From Volvox africanus (Eukaryota > Chlorophyta > Chlorophyceae > Chlamydomonadales > Volvocaceae): a stretch of DNA of 64,000 nt. The notes under the pieces were generated by a model, which was not told where the DNA came from, did no database searches, and saw only the letters and a program-made list of their open reading frames with translations. The stretch covers positions 1,405,001 to 1,469,000 of the forward strand of contig BSDZ01000022.1 of assembly GCA_030268105.1 (NCBI GenBank). Reading direction: 5' to 3'. The translations under genes were made by a program, and so were the position numbers. Below, in pieces: positions 24,201 through 37,800 of this stretch. Position 1 is the stretch's first letter. Each line of letters begins with the position of its first letter.

Positions 24201-27200
24201 ATGTACATATGAGTTTTCAATGCGCAGGGAAGGGGAAGTAGATATGTACGACAAGTAACATCCTAGTCGCAACGCACCCAAACAGCATTAAGTATTTGTG
24301 ATGTAACAGAAATGAAAAACAGATGTCAAGCGAGCACTCTCGCGATCCGTGGCCATGCCGTACATACACACCCCGCCGAGTGCCCATGCAGCACATACCT
24401 AGCCACGCGGCCCGTACCCTCCCGCAGTGGCACTGCTCCCACCAGCGCCAACACAATAGCCACGCTCTCTCCCTAGGGAGAAAGAGAGAAACCAGAGCAA
24501 GGGGGTGAAGCTTACGAGGAGGAGAGATTGCAACTACAAAAGTATTTGTTTTCACATTTATATCATTTACATAACACAACTTTCTCGTTCTCGTCTGTGA
24601 GTGTCGGCAAATACTACCAGACAAACGTGCCGTACGAAAGCCCTTAAAAGTGCAGTGCTACTACGGGAATGCGAGCTAAACCCCCTTCTCCCTTCCCTTC
24701 TCGCGCCTTCCTCCCGGTATCGCCCTCCCACCCCGCGCATAAAGGCGAGTCAGATCATATCGTGTCTCGCACCTTGCTTTTGATGGAGTCCAAACCCCAC
24801 AGGTTGACCGCCACCGTCTCCGGCAGCTCGCCGCCGTTAGAGGCCTTATGTTGCTCCAGGATGGCGGCCGCCACCGCCGACCCACGGGCCATGGCGGCGG
24901 GGGAGGGCATGCGGTACGGATCCAGTGCGTGGATATTGCGTCCTGCATCGCCCCCAACCCCCAACCCCCGAAGAAGGAAAGGAGGAACAAAACCCGGACA
25001 CGGACACGGAGTGTGAGAAACGGCAGTGGGGCAGAAATGCGCACAGATAGAACCCGATTAAGTCGAGGAAGAAGTTGATGAAGGTCCCAAACCCCAGGCC
25101 CCACCCCTCCCCTTAAGCCAACGTGTATTTCATTCGCCCTCCTCCCCGCCCTTCCCCTTCAGCTTCCGGGTCCTTCACCACCCATCCGATCCGGAAACGT
25201 AAAGTCATACCCTTTCACCCCTCCCCCCTCCCCCTCGCCCTCCTCCCCCTCCTCAGCCTCTTGAGTTTCTTCGCATACGTACACATTCGTTCAGCAGTCG
25301 CACTCCACCGGCCCCCCGCGCTCCTCTCCCCCTTCCTCTACCGGGTCAGCCACGGTCCGTGATTTTGTATTCTTCGGCAGCAATGCCAGGACAGGGTTTT
25401 CTCGCCTTTCCTACCCCTCTCTGCCCCCTTTCCCTTTCTGCCCATGCAACCCTCCCTCCTTCATTCCCCCCTTCCCCCTCTCTCCTTTCCCCCTCCCCGC
25501 TTCCGCACCCGTGGGCAAGACCCCGGTGCCGTCCCGCAGCAAATCCCCCCCCGCTTCGGGCAGCACGTAGCCGCCTTCCAGCGCGTGAAGCACACCCGCC
25601 AGCTCCTGTTGGCCGGGGAAGGAAGGGGCGGTTGCGGTTGCGGTTGCGTGTGTGTGTGCGTGTATTTCCCGCCTTTCAGGCAGGCCTAAGGGACACCTCC
25701 GTCCGCATTTCCCCCCTCCCCCCTCCCCACTGAGTGCCATTGGACGAGGTACAAGAGACCCCAACAATCCCTAAGACAACCACCTCGTCCGTACATGAGG
25801 GTAAAAAGTGTGTTTGTGTGTGTGTGGGGGGGGGAGCCGGGTGGAGAGTGGGAAGTGGGGAGAGATGTACGATGAACACAATTTAACAACTACCTTGTAC
25901 ACATACCACACGTGTTGAAGTACGTATCGACTATGTCGTACCATATCGTACCTCAGTATTCTTTAGCAATAGAAATCGGATCTTCAGCGCCTCCTGTGAG
26001 GTTGCGAAAAATAAGAGGCTTTGTTGGTTCCAAGGTCGGCAAACAGCAGCTGGCAGTTGGCAGTTGGCGGTTACTGACGCACTTGTAGTAGAGACTAGTC
26101 CGTGGGACTAAACAGGGCGGGCAGGCGGCCGGACGTGGGCGAAGACACGAGTCTGTGTGCGCCTTCTTCTGTGAACACGTCGAGGTCCTCTACCATGCCG
26201 CATGTACAGCTGTGCTTGAGGAGAGGGCCACCGCAGCTGCACTCCCTTTCTCCACAACTGCTGCGTCCGGAGGCCCACAACGAGCCAGCCCGGTTGGGGC
26301 CCTCGCTCTGCCTACCCTTTGGAGACCATACCAATCGTAAGCCCCCCAGCTCGGGTCCTTTCCCGCAAAGTACCAACTGCTAACTACCAACTGCCAACGC
26401 CAAGCAAGCACGCGGCCGATAAAGTTCATTCACCGTTGCTATTACCATCACATCACATTAAGACATCATATTAAGCGGATGGTGAACCGTGACTGCTAAC
26501 CACATAACGATAACGATAACGGTTGCAACCGAACCGAAATGACGGCCTCACCTCCAGCCTCGCTGTGAGCTCCTCCTCCAAGGGACGCCGCGGGGCGCCC
26601 GCATCCACAACCGCAGTTGTAGATGTCGTACCAGCAGCTGTCGTCCTCCCTGGCAGCAGCACCGGCTCGAATGGCGAGCTTGCGGCCTAGACGATGTGTG
26701 TGTATGTGTGAAAGTGTGTGCAGGGGGGAGGGGGATGGGGGAGGTTGGGGGAGGAGAGTAAGGCTAGCGTGATATATACGAAATTAAATAGAACTACGTA
26801 GATAAGGATTCCAAAATGGAACCAACAAGGCTGCAACACGGCCGCGGCCGGCCACATGGCTGCACCCTGTCATGGAAGGACATGCGACCCGGGGGTCAGT
26901 TACCGCCTCCTTCACCGCCACCCCACCTCCTGTTCCCAAAGTTGGTCCAGTCGGGCGCGAATCGCCGCTGCGCCCTCCTCCCCGCGCTCTGCATGAGGGG
27001 CCGGCGCGGGGGAAGGGGGCGAAGAGAGGCGGACAACGGGGGAGGAGCCACCCGATGATGATGATTTGGGGAGGCAATGTGTTGTCAGAGTTGTAGGTCC
27101 CCCCGAACAATGTCGTTTTTCTCGTTTTTAACAATTTACGATTTTTCGGATGCGGAATACGTATACATCATCCATCGATTGACAAATGGATGAAATCTTT

Positions 27201-30200
27201 TTAGTTTACGAAAACGAAAAACAAGGGATCAGAATTGTGGATTGAAAGGTGCCCCTCACTATGGCAACTCTTTCCCCCTCCTAACTGCCATATACCCCTG
27301 GGCCTTTTGCACCTCTGCAGCCCCTCCCCCCCTGCTCTGTGCTTGGAAACACACCGGAGGTCTCCCCAAATACTCGCCACTCTGAACTCCCAACTCCCAA
27401 CCCACAACACCCACCCAACCGCTGATCCAGGTTTGGCAAGTACCTACCTTACTACTTTTCCTTTATCAATAAACTTATCAATATAACTCAGGCATCGCTC
27501 TTTTGCAAAAAATAAATATATTTTTTTGTTAGTTATTTGTATTGTTTCCGTGCAGCATATTGTTTGAAAGCCATAAGCCCCGGATACGCACCCGCCACAG
27601 CCTGCACCGCCGCCTTCGGCAGCCCAGGCCCGAAGTAGGCCTCGAGGTACTGGGCCAGCTGGGGAGCTCCAGGGGGGGCCCCCAGCACGTGCAAACCCTC
27701 GGAGAAAAGCCGTCCTTCCAGCAGCTGTACGGCACCGTTCAAAAGCGGCCAACGTGAAGGAACATGCGGGTATGGGGGGGGGGGGAGATTTGTTGGGTCA
27801 GTACCGTTATGGTAGTTCGGATATTAGTTGCTTACACAACGGAAAATGGTTATATGGTGGTGTATATGCGAGGCGATGTAGACCTGCCGGAAGATTCCTC
27901 CGAAGCTGCAGGGAAGCTGCCCGGCAACGAACACGTAACTGTTCCCTTCATCATCGCAAAACGGAGTATCTTCTCCCCCCCATCCTCACGGACGGAAAAG
28001 GAGGGAGAGGAAAGAAGAAACGGAGACCCCCCTTGGCCCCCTTGACAACGTTTGCCCTGTGCCCCTGGGTTGGTCGTTCTCTCCCCCCCATCCTCACGGT
28101 CCCCTCAACTACCTGCAAGTAGGCGTACAGCTTGGTGGCGTACTGGTCAAACGCCAATGGCTCCAGGGCGGGGTGGCTGGTCTCCGGCCCAACCTCGGCG
28201 GGGAGGGGCACCACTTGCCCGGTGGAGGGGTCCAGGAAGGGGCAGTCGGCCTGGGAGGGTAGGGTGGGGGTAGATTGAATGGAAAAGGCCATCAAGAGGA
28301 TCAAAAAAACGGAGTAGATCAATGGAAACCAACAAACTAATTGAGTCGGCCAACTCGTAAGAATGAAGGCGAATAGGACAAGAGAGGCGAGTAGATGAAA
28401 GCTAGTTCCAGCTTAAACTACCGTACGAGGTAGGTAAACCAGTTGAGAAACCAACTGAAAATATTCAGTCAACTTATTAAACGAGTAGGAAGGAAAGGAA
28501 TACTCACAATACGTGGGACAAAGGGAACCCCGAGAATAATAACAACCTGCCACAGGTCCCTGTGACCCATGGGTCCATTGTTCCCTTCACTTCTCACCTT
28601 TCCCCTTCACCTCCTCACCCTCCATCTCACCTCCAATCCTGCCAGTCTCAACTGATCCACGATAAGGCCCGCCTGCGCCGCCACCACGGGTGCCAACGCC
28701 GTCGCCTCCGCGGCCTCCATCGTCATGCCACGAGAAGCACCTGCCGCTGGTGCGGTCTGTAGTGGCTGCCGAGCCTGCTGCGCCGCCTCCCGGTACTCGG
28801 ATAGCTGGTCTCGGAGCGTGGCCAGCTGCTTGTACAATCCTGGTGGAATCAGGTCAGGATATGTTGTACGGACACATACACATGATGGTGGGTGGTGGTG
28901 GTGGCTGGTGGTGGGTGCTGAACCTGGGAAAACCACTGATTTCGGAGAAGTCGGCATGGGAGACTGGATGAGGGTGCCCCGAAACACCGGGGAAGGTAGG
29001 GACTGCCAGGTTAGTGGCCACGGGTGATGTACCCCCCTATCCTACACACATGATATGGGGGTGATAGGGAGCTGCCGGTGAGACGTCATCTTACCCGATT
29101 GTGCCGGGGTCACATTAATGTGAAAACAGCGGGCTGTGAGCAGAGCGTGATAGATTTTTGGCAATATGATATGTAATATATGTATATATGTGTATATATG
29201 TATATATACATATATATGTATATACAGTTTTGTTTTTGATACATCAAGAGGTATCGGAGAACTTTAGGTATCGGAGAAGGCAGAGGGTAGTGCTGTATAA
29301 CATTTATAGCTCTCGGCAAGAGGGACTGAGAGACAGAGGGACAGCTCAGCACTGACACAACCTGGTAGTGGGTGTATTGCCTTTTTAAGAGTGGAAAACG
29401 GGATATATGGTTTATGGGGTGTTCGTTGCCGGTTTTCCGGTTTTCCGGTTTGATGATGCAGCAATGTATGTGTTTGGGCGCACGATGGGGATGTCTGTTA
29501 TTAGTTGGTTGAAAAGTTAGTTCTTATTATTACACACGCGAACCCCCGAAGGCGAACGACGTCCCCAGGAGGATACCGGCAGCAACCCAGCCTCTCTTAT
29601 GCCGTACAATGGATACATCTCCCAACCCCACCCTAGCACCCATAACCCCCACACGGCTTACCCGCCCTGCCGTACGGAGGAACGTTGTGGGACACGATTG
29701 TGCCGTAACCCCTCCGCTTGGCCACGATTGATTCGGAGGGGTTATTCGCGGCGTAGACGTACACATTGGGCAGATCCCCGAGCAGTACATCGCTCCAGGA
29801 GAGGCCGTTGTTGCCTAGCGGCGCGCCGGGGAGCCATTCGACGGTGCCGTGCATACCGAAATGCAGTACGACATCCGCACCATATTCCTGTAAACCATGT
29901 ACACAGGTGTTAGTGTTAGACAAAAAATACCAATAATATATACTCAACAGACACACACACATCATCATCAGGGCCCCCGCCCGTGCTTGTCCTTTCAGGA
30001 CAAGTCGCCCGCCGTACAACATCTAATAAACATATAATTTTCTATCATATATCATACATATATGGCATATGTTAACACTACTTACATGTGCAGTATCTGT
30101 TCTGGGCATACAGACGTACGGACGTATAGACGTACAGACGTACATACACATCCTCCTCGCGTAATATATATTCATTAATAATTCTATATGTTTTCATGAA

Positions 30201-33200
30201 ATACCATATCTTACTATGTCCAACCCATCCCAATATATTAGAAATTGAAATCGACCATATATAATGTTGTATTACAATGTATGATTCTATATTATGTCTA
30301 TCCGGAGGGTAGGCTGATGCTGGTTGACGACGCATCCCCACCCTACTCACGTGCTGAATCCACTTGTAGAAGGCGGCGTACTGGGGGTGGGGTGTGAGGT
30401 CTCGCTGGAACAGCAGACGCATGGGGTCGCCTTCGATGCCCAGGGGGGGCTGCACGCCGATCCACACTGACCCAAGGGTCAGGCCGGGTACCTGATAGGC
30501 GCCAGAAACCGACGTATTGAGGCCCCTGAAGGGTAGGGCGCGGGAGATACGGCAAGTGTGTTTGTGTGTGTGCGAGGGGGGCTGGTTTTGGAGATCTGTG
30601 GGTGCGAGATAACTTTGCAACCATATTCATTATCATAATCATTATAATAGGTATTGCTATATTTAAATCCATATGTATTAAGATATTCTTGACCATGTGT
30701 ATTTCCATACTCCTTTATAAGTCTTAAATCTGTAATGCCCCCTCAAGGATTCACATATGGGACGGAAGACCTCCTCACCGGTACGTGCGCAGTTCTCCCC
30801 ATTGCCGCTCCATCCGCTCAACGAGTACGTCATTGTCGGGCAAGTACGGCAAAGGGCCCCACTCGGTCGGGCCCCATTCTGGTGGATAGGTGAGCAGCTC
30901 CTGCCGGAGAGAGTGTTGTCCACAAACGGGGAAGCGGGGAAGCGGGGGGGGGGCGTGGAAATAGGGACAGGGGGAATTACGCGGGGAATGCGTACATGTG
31001 TGTGGGTGTTTGCGTTAAAAAGAGAGACTCTGTGTACGTGTGTGGGTGCGTGTGTGCGTCCATGTGCACTAGCGAGTGATACTATTATTTGTCCGTACTG
31101 CTGAGACGCCAGCACAAAGAAGAGTTCGCGTACATGAAAAAGGTAGGTAGGTAGGCAGGTAGGTAGCAAAGGCTTTTTGGGTTAAGAAGTAACCGCATCC
31201 CACATGGGCCCTCACCCCCACATGCCCCCCCACGTGCCTCCCCGACATCGCCCTCGCCTCCCCCCACCTTGAGGCGCGCGGCGGTCATCTCTCCCGCTCC
31301 AACATTTACTCCAAACGCCGCTGCGGGCCCCGCACCCATGGTGGTCATTCCTGCTGGGGCAGCCACACGCGGACCACAGGCGGCAGCAAGGAGGCGGGTG
31401 TGTGTATGTGTATGCGGGGGTGGGGGTGGGGAGGAGTGGGGTTCAGCGGGGTTGGGAATCAGGACTTGACGGCGCGGGGGATACGAATGTGTACGAAAAG
31501 ACCTGCTGTGCGTGTGAATGGAATCTGTTAGGTGCTCTGAGCCAGGATTTTTCACGCGGGGCCACCCATAATGCAAGACGGGGAAAAGTAGGGGGAGGCA
31601 ACTTCTTTATCCAGTTTTTACATCAAGTTGTGCACGTTAAGAACCTAAAGTACTACGGTGCTAGGAACGACAGAACCAAGTAAAATTATTAAAATTGAAG
31701 AAGAAAGAATGTTAAAAATATTACCGCCACGTATGCCTCCCATGTTATCCCCATTATGTGTACATACTGATATACAGCAAACCACGCACCTGCAGCGCCC
31801 TTGAGAGTGGCTCGTTGATCCTCTTGCTTCTTCAGCGCCGAAACCACCGCCTCGCCTAGACCCGTGAGGTCCTGCACACAACCGGGGGACGGGGAGGGGG
31901 AAGGGGGAGGACGACTAAGCGAGTCCCGATCCTGGTGCTGAAGAACGAAGCAATGACTAATCGCCAAGGGGAGGCGGGAGGGGGGAGGGGGGAATGCAAA
32001 CAAAACGAATCCTGGTGCTGGTACTGAAGAAAGAGGGGCGTGGAGGGGGGGGAAGGAGGAATTAAGACGGTTTCGGGTCGGGGAAGGGGGAAGGGGGAAG
32101 GGGGGGGTGCGCGAGCCGCCCAAATACGATGGTATGCTCTGTAACGCTGCACGAGTCGCGATTTCTTTTTACGCGTGTACGAGACGTACAAGAAAGCTAC
32201 ACGCATGGCCATCGGGTGGGGCTTACCCTCTTCCACTGTCGTACTCACCGCAGGTACGTCGGGCCCCAGGTCGTACCCCGCCTTCCGCAGCGACGCCAGG
32301 AGGGCCTTACCAGATACCGGGGACAGGGGAATGCCGTACGGATATGAGTAGGAGATGGGGGAGGTAGGGTGAGAAGGATGGAATTGCACTGGGCTTGGCT
32401 GTATAGGAGCCCATTCTATTTTCAGACAGACGAAAAGACAGACACACAAGCAGACAGACAGACAGGCAGACATGGAAAGATCAGATACCGAACACACATC
32501 AACCGCGGCACTCGGCTACTTTCATCCAGAAGGCGGTAATGTCGCGTTGTCTGATACCTCCACAACATGTTGCCAGTTTGAGCTGAAATTTCAACTTCCC
32601 TTGCCCCCCCTCCCGACATGTCGCACCTCGAGGCTCTTAGGCACGTTGAGAAGCGCCGCCGTACCCGTAGCGCCCACCCCCGGCGGGAAGCCGTACAGGA
32701 GAACGGCAACCTTGCGCTCATTGGTGGGTTTGCGGCGCAGTTGTACCCAAGACATCAGCCGACCGGCCATCTTCTTGACGCGCTCCGGAACCTGCACGAA
32801 AGCCGGGAGAAGGTGATGCGCGCAGCGCGCTGCAGCGCCTATGGGTTTTCCCGTGTCTGTTTTCGTTCGTTTCCTAAACTCCTCTCAAATCCCCAAACGC
32901 CAGTCTTGCCCTCCCCGCCCCAGGAGCGGTACCATATACCCCTCACAACAGCCACCCAATCCACCGCCTCCCTCCCTCCCTCCCTCCCTCCCTCCCTCCC
33001 TCCCTCCCTCCCTCCCTCCCTCCCTCCCTCCCTCCCTCCCTCCCTCCCTCCCTCCCTCCCTCCCTCCCTCCCTCCCTCCCTCCCTCCCTCCCTCCCTCCC
33101 TCCCTCCCTCCCTCCCTCCCTCCCTCCCTCCCTCCCTCCCTCCCTCCCTCCCTCCCTCCCTCCCTCCCTCCCTCCCTCCCTCCCTCCCTCCCTCCCTCCC

Positions 33201-34797
33201 TCCTCCCTCCCTCCCTCCCTCCCTCCCTCCCTTTCCCCCTCCCCCCTCCCTCCCTCCCTTTCCCCTCCCTCCCTCCCTCCCTCCCTCCCTCCTCCCTCCC
33301 TCCCTCCCTCCCTCCCCCCTCCCTCCCTCCTCCCTCCCTCCCTTTCCCCTCCCTCCTCCCTCCCTCCCTCCCTCGTCCTATGATGGATCGTATCGTCATG
33401 TGTTTTTGTATGGTCATTAGGTACGCTCCGCAGTTCATTGGGCCTCCGCACTGTGGCGCTTCCTGCTTTTCGCCTTTCCCCCCACACCCATACCCCACGC
33501 CCTCCACGCACACATACATACACATATAGGCAGCCAAGAAACCAAGCTTTTCTTCTTCCGCTGAAGGCATATCGATCTCAACGCCCGCTATTTCCGTGCC
33601 CTCCCCTTTCAACGCTCACCAGGTAGATGTTGTCGCCCACCAGGCCCCCCAGCGGCACCGTGTCAATGGCCCCGTCGAGCTCGGGGAGGGAGTACAGAAC
33701 CACCGACTGGAGGCCTGATGGAGAGAGTTAATGTGTGTGTGTGTGTGTGTATGAGAGTCGGGGGAGGGGGGAGAACGAATAAACGAGACATGATAGGGGT
33801 GAAGAGGGAAGTCGAATAAAATAAATCCTTGTGCTAATATTGAAGAAAAGAGGACTAATCGTGAGGATCGAATGATGGCCGGAATGTGGAAACGAGCTGA
33901 AAAGTAAACTAGGCATTCGCCAAGGCCGCGAATTAAAGCAGTACAAAAATGATAAGAAACCGTAATTAAGGGGGAGGAAAGTGTTTGTGCGTGGTGTGGG
34001 GATTGTGGGGAGCGAGAGCCATGGGGTGGAAGGGGAATCGGGATGATGTGTGATGACTAACACACCCGGAGGCACAGAAGCCTTATGGGTTGGGGAGGGA
34101 GCAGTGATGTACGAGAAACACGGACCCATGGGACACCGGAATCAAATCACATCGAGATTGGAAGGGGGCAAACCGATATTTAAGGGATAAAAAAAGAAAC
34201 AAATCAAGGAAATCTTTAAAAATAAAAAAGATATAAATGATATATCCTTTAATTTCTTTAATGAAAAATAAATTGTAAGGTTGTGGCACCCTAGGGGCTG
34301 GAAAGGCATCGGAGTACATGATTTGAACCGTTGCCAGGGGATTGAGCTGGGGTGAGGAGATGTAGATGTGCCCGATTGGGTTACCGGTTCATAAGGAAGC
34401 AGTGAAGGAGCAGTACGGGAAGTACGGAATATGTAAATTTTCTGCTGCGGCATATGAATTTTGTAACATGAATGAGATATAAATACTGCACCGGAGTAGA
34501 AAAGATACTCGCAGCAGATATGGTACTTAACTCTAGGCGAATCCGGTTGGTCCCCAACTACCAATAAATCAACCAACCATCTAGTCCCAGGACACGCCGT
34601 ACACACCCGCAACACCGTCGCGACTCCAGCTCTCCATGTCCTGAATAAGCAACGGCGCCGCTACCATGTACGGCACATCCTTGGTGGTGAGAATGGCCTT
34701 GCGGGGATGGGGGAAATGGATTGTGGTGGTTCAGGAATTAAGAGCTGTGAGGTGCAATGTCAAGGGGTACCGTAACACAAGGTGTCGTACATTAGGC

Positions 34798-34875
<78 letters not shown>

Positions 34876-37800
34876 GTCGATCTACCTATCGATCTATCGA
34901 TCTATATATTTATATATTATATAAATATATTTACATATGTATATACTTATATGTACATGTATATATCGGATTTTCACCGTCGCGATGGAAAATGGCGACG
35001 GTACGACTTCATTATATTACATTCCCGTACATGACGACTTGGATTCACCCAGGGTTTCTTCGCATTCGCATACTTTTGATCACCTCTTTGATATTCCTAA
35101 GAAGCTGTTGGACACTTATCGACAAAGGCCGTACTGGCTCTGGCAACAGCGGCGCAATTGAGGAACACCGTACACGGCTGTAGCAAAATAACTTTGGCTT
35201 CGGTGAAGAGGTTCGGCGCGTGTGAAACCCAAATCCCGCCCTGGCCCTGCGCTGGCCCCTTCCCTCACCTCTATCCCCCATACACACACGCATTACCTTG
35301 GCCACGTCCGCCTGTCTGCCACCCTCCATCGTGCCAGCTGGGCCGCCCACCAGCGGGAAGCCGATAGTGCTCACGACAGCGTCCACCTGCCGTACAAGGT
35401 ACGAACGAAAAAGCATGAAATACCTTAAGACATATCCCTGTAAGTGTACCGCAGACAGAAGGCCCGGCTTTTCCCTTACGGTGTCGACACATGTAATAAG
35501 ACCTGCAAATCTACCCCTCAATCTCCCCCCTCTCGGTCGACCGCCACCACCATCTTGACTGCACCCACCTTGACTGCATCGCGCTTGAGCGTGGGGCTTA
35601 TGCTGCCAGTAAGGCCTCTAGCCAACAGGGTCTGCAGACCGACAAGCAGGTAGGACAGGCTCATTACAAAAAGATGAACACACATGCGTGCAACACATAT
35701 ATTTTTTGTACCTTGAACCCGATGTTAATCCCCATTTCACATTTTCTTTTCCCTAGAGCAACGCCGGCTTGACCCCACCTTCCCAATCGTTATAGTGAAC
35801 ATCTTTCCGATGGATACAACCCGAATCCGGATCACAAATACTGGATCAGTGATACGACAGGTGGTATGATGTTCCCGACAGGCTGTGCCGGGAGACCCTT
35901 CCGAAACGAACCCCTCTCCAGCATCCCACTTTTTGCGCGCAGTGCGCAGTGTGAGTACGACAACAATACACAAAACCCCAAATCCTAAACAAATCTTTTA
36001 ATACCTCCCCCCCCCAAATCCACTCAAAACCCCGTTGATAGACCTCCTAGGGCAGGGCAGGTTCAGGGCAACCTCCTAGGGGCTGATTCCGTTTACCTGT
36101 TCGTGCTGGCTGGTGAGCATGTCGCGAACCTACACGGCAGTACAGTACGGCATTAGCATCGGCGTATTCAAGGTGTCAGCAACGGGGTATTCAGTGATGG
36201 GGCGGTGCGAGATGAAGTCCAAGGAGCCACCATCCTGAGTGCACTAGAAACAGGAATGTGTGCTCCCACCCCACCCCACCCCACCCCCTTCCCAAGGCAC
36301 GGTTTTCCCCCGAGCACATCTGCGCCGCAGCGGGATTAATTCTGAAGGGGGTCCCGGCGGCAGCATCAGCAGCCCCCACCTTCACCTGGCGACTCAGCCC
36401 CCGAGGGGGGGGGCAAAGCTCTGTGCATGCAAATGACACTGTGGATGCATGCAAACCTTCAACCACCAGTGCATGCTAACCACAATGATATGGAAAACGT
36501 ATCGATTCTCTGAGCTTGCGAAGAAAACCAAGTTTTATTGCATTAAACGGAGGACGAGCGTCCATGGTTCTGGAGCCGGGCGGCTCTTGTTGGGACGCAG
36601 TGACGTCAATGTTTGTACTTTTTGGAGATGGTTATGTAGCGCTAGAGGCCGTGATGGCTTTGGACGTCTAGGTTGTTCTTTCGCGGTTGCCTTTCATGGC
36701 TGTGTCCGTTGTGTGGGCTTCTCTGTCCCACAATTGTTAATCATCGCCCTGCTGGTTGGGCTGTAGCGTGTAACGGAGCGTTGGAGAGCGTTGTGTATAC
36801 ACGGCACAATTATTTAAATTAAAGTATTTCTTTGGAAAATGATTCATGAAGTTGATTTGATAATAGTAGTAAATGTTTGTGTATTATGTAATATTTCATA
36901 TGCAAATTTTCAAAAAAAGGTTTACCAGTTGTTAAACCTTACCTATTTATATAGGATAGTTAGTTTAAAACATGGTCGGTTGGTGTCCATACATTCTGGT
37001 CACCGTTGACCAGAGTGAAATGTGGAATCTTGGATGCACGTTCGTACATGAGCTCATTGTGATTTCGTTCACCGTTTATCCTCCCCACCCCCTACACACA
37101 TACACACACGCCATCTCGACTCACCACGGTGTGCGCTTCCACGCCATTGATGAACACCGGCACCGGCAGCAATCCCTCCACCTCAAGTTGAGAAATCAAC
37201 TGCCTGATGTACGGCTGTTCCGTAATCACGTGCTTGCGGTACAGCAGTACGGCAACCACAGGGGCGCCAGTGCCCCGTAGCGGTCCTGCCTTCTCGTACC
37301 AGTGCATGTAATCGCTCGGCGAGGAGAAGTAGCCGGCGTGAAGGGGATGCAGACAGCCCAGAGCGGGGGTCTCCATCACGGGGGGTGGCACATAACCTGA
37401 GGCAACGTCACGTACACATCGAAGCCATTTATAGGATACATTTGCATATTGACATACACACAATATATATACATACATACCTGCATGTATATACATAGGG
37501 TTTTAGGGTTATATATATATACATGCAGGTGTGTCCTGGGTGTATGGGACGGAACTGATGTAATGTGTTATGTAAATGCCTCCCTCCCTCTCTACCCCTT
37601 TCTCCCCCTCTCTCCTCTTTCCTTCCCTTTCCTCCTTCCTCCTGCCCTCTCCCTGGGTTCAACATTTCAACAGTTGCTACCCCAGACCCCACGCCATCCA
37701 CCCTACCCTCTACTCCATCCCCCACTGACGACCCCGGCTCAGTTCCCTCTGCACCCCACCCCGTCATCCACCCTCCACCCCACCCTCCAGCCCGGCCCCC

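Noticed and set aside
26095..26376. Possible extra chelatase exon (minus strand)
   Set aside because: Exon 26 (ending ELTARLE) joins directly and in phase to the short exon at 25952-25993 ([14 protein letters not shown]), as expected for the family; adding this piece would break the homology.
32618..33612. Long open frames (up to 303 codons) on both strands, Pro/Ser/Leu- or Gly/Arg/Glu-repeats
   Set aside because: Translation of the CCCT tetranucleotide array inside a chelatase intron.
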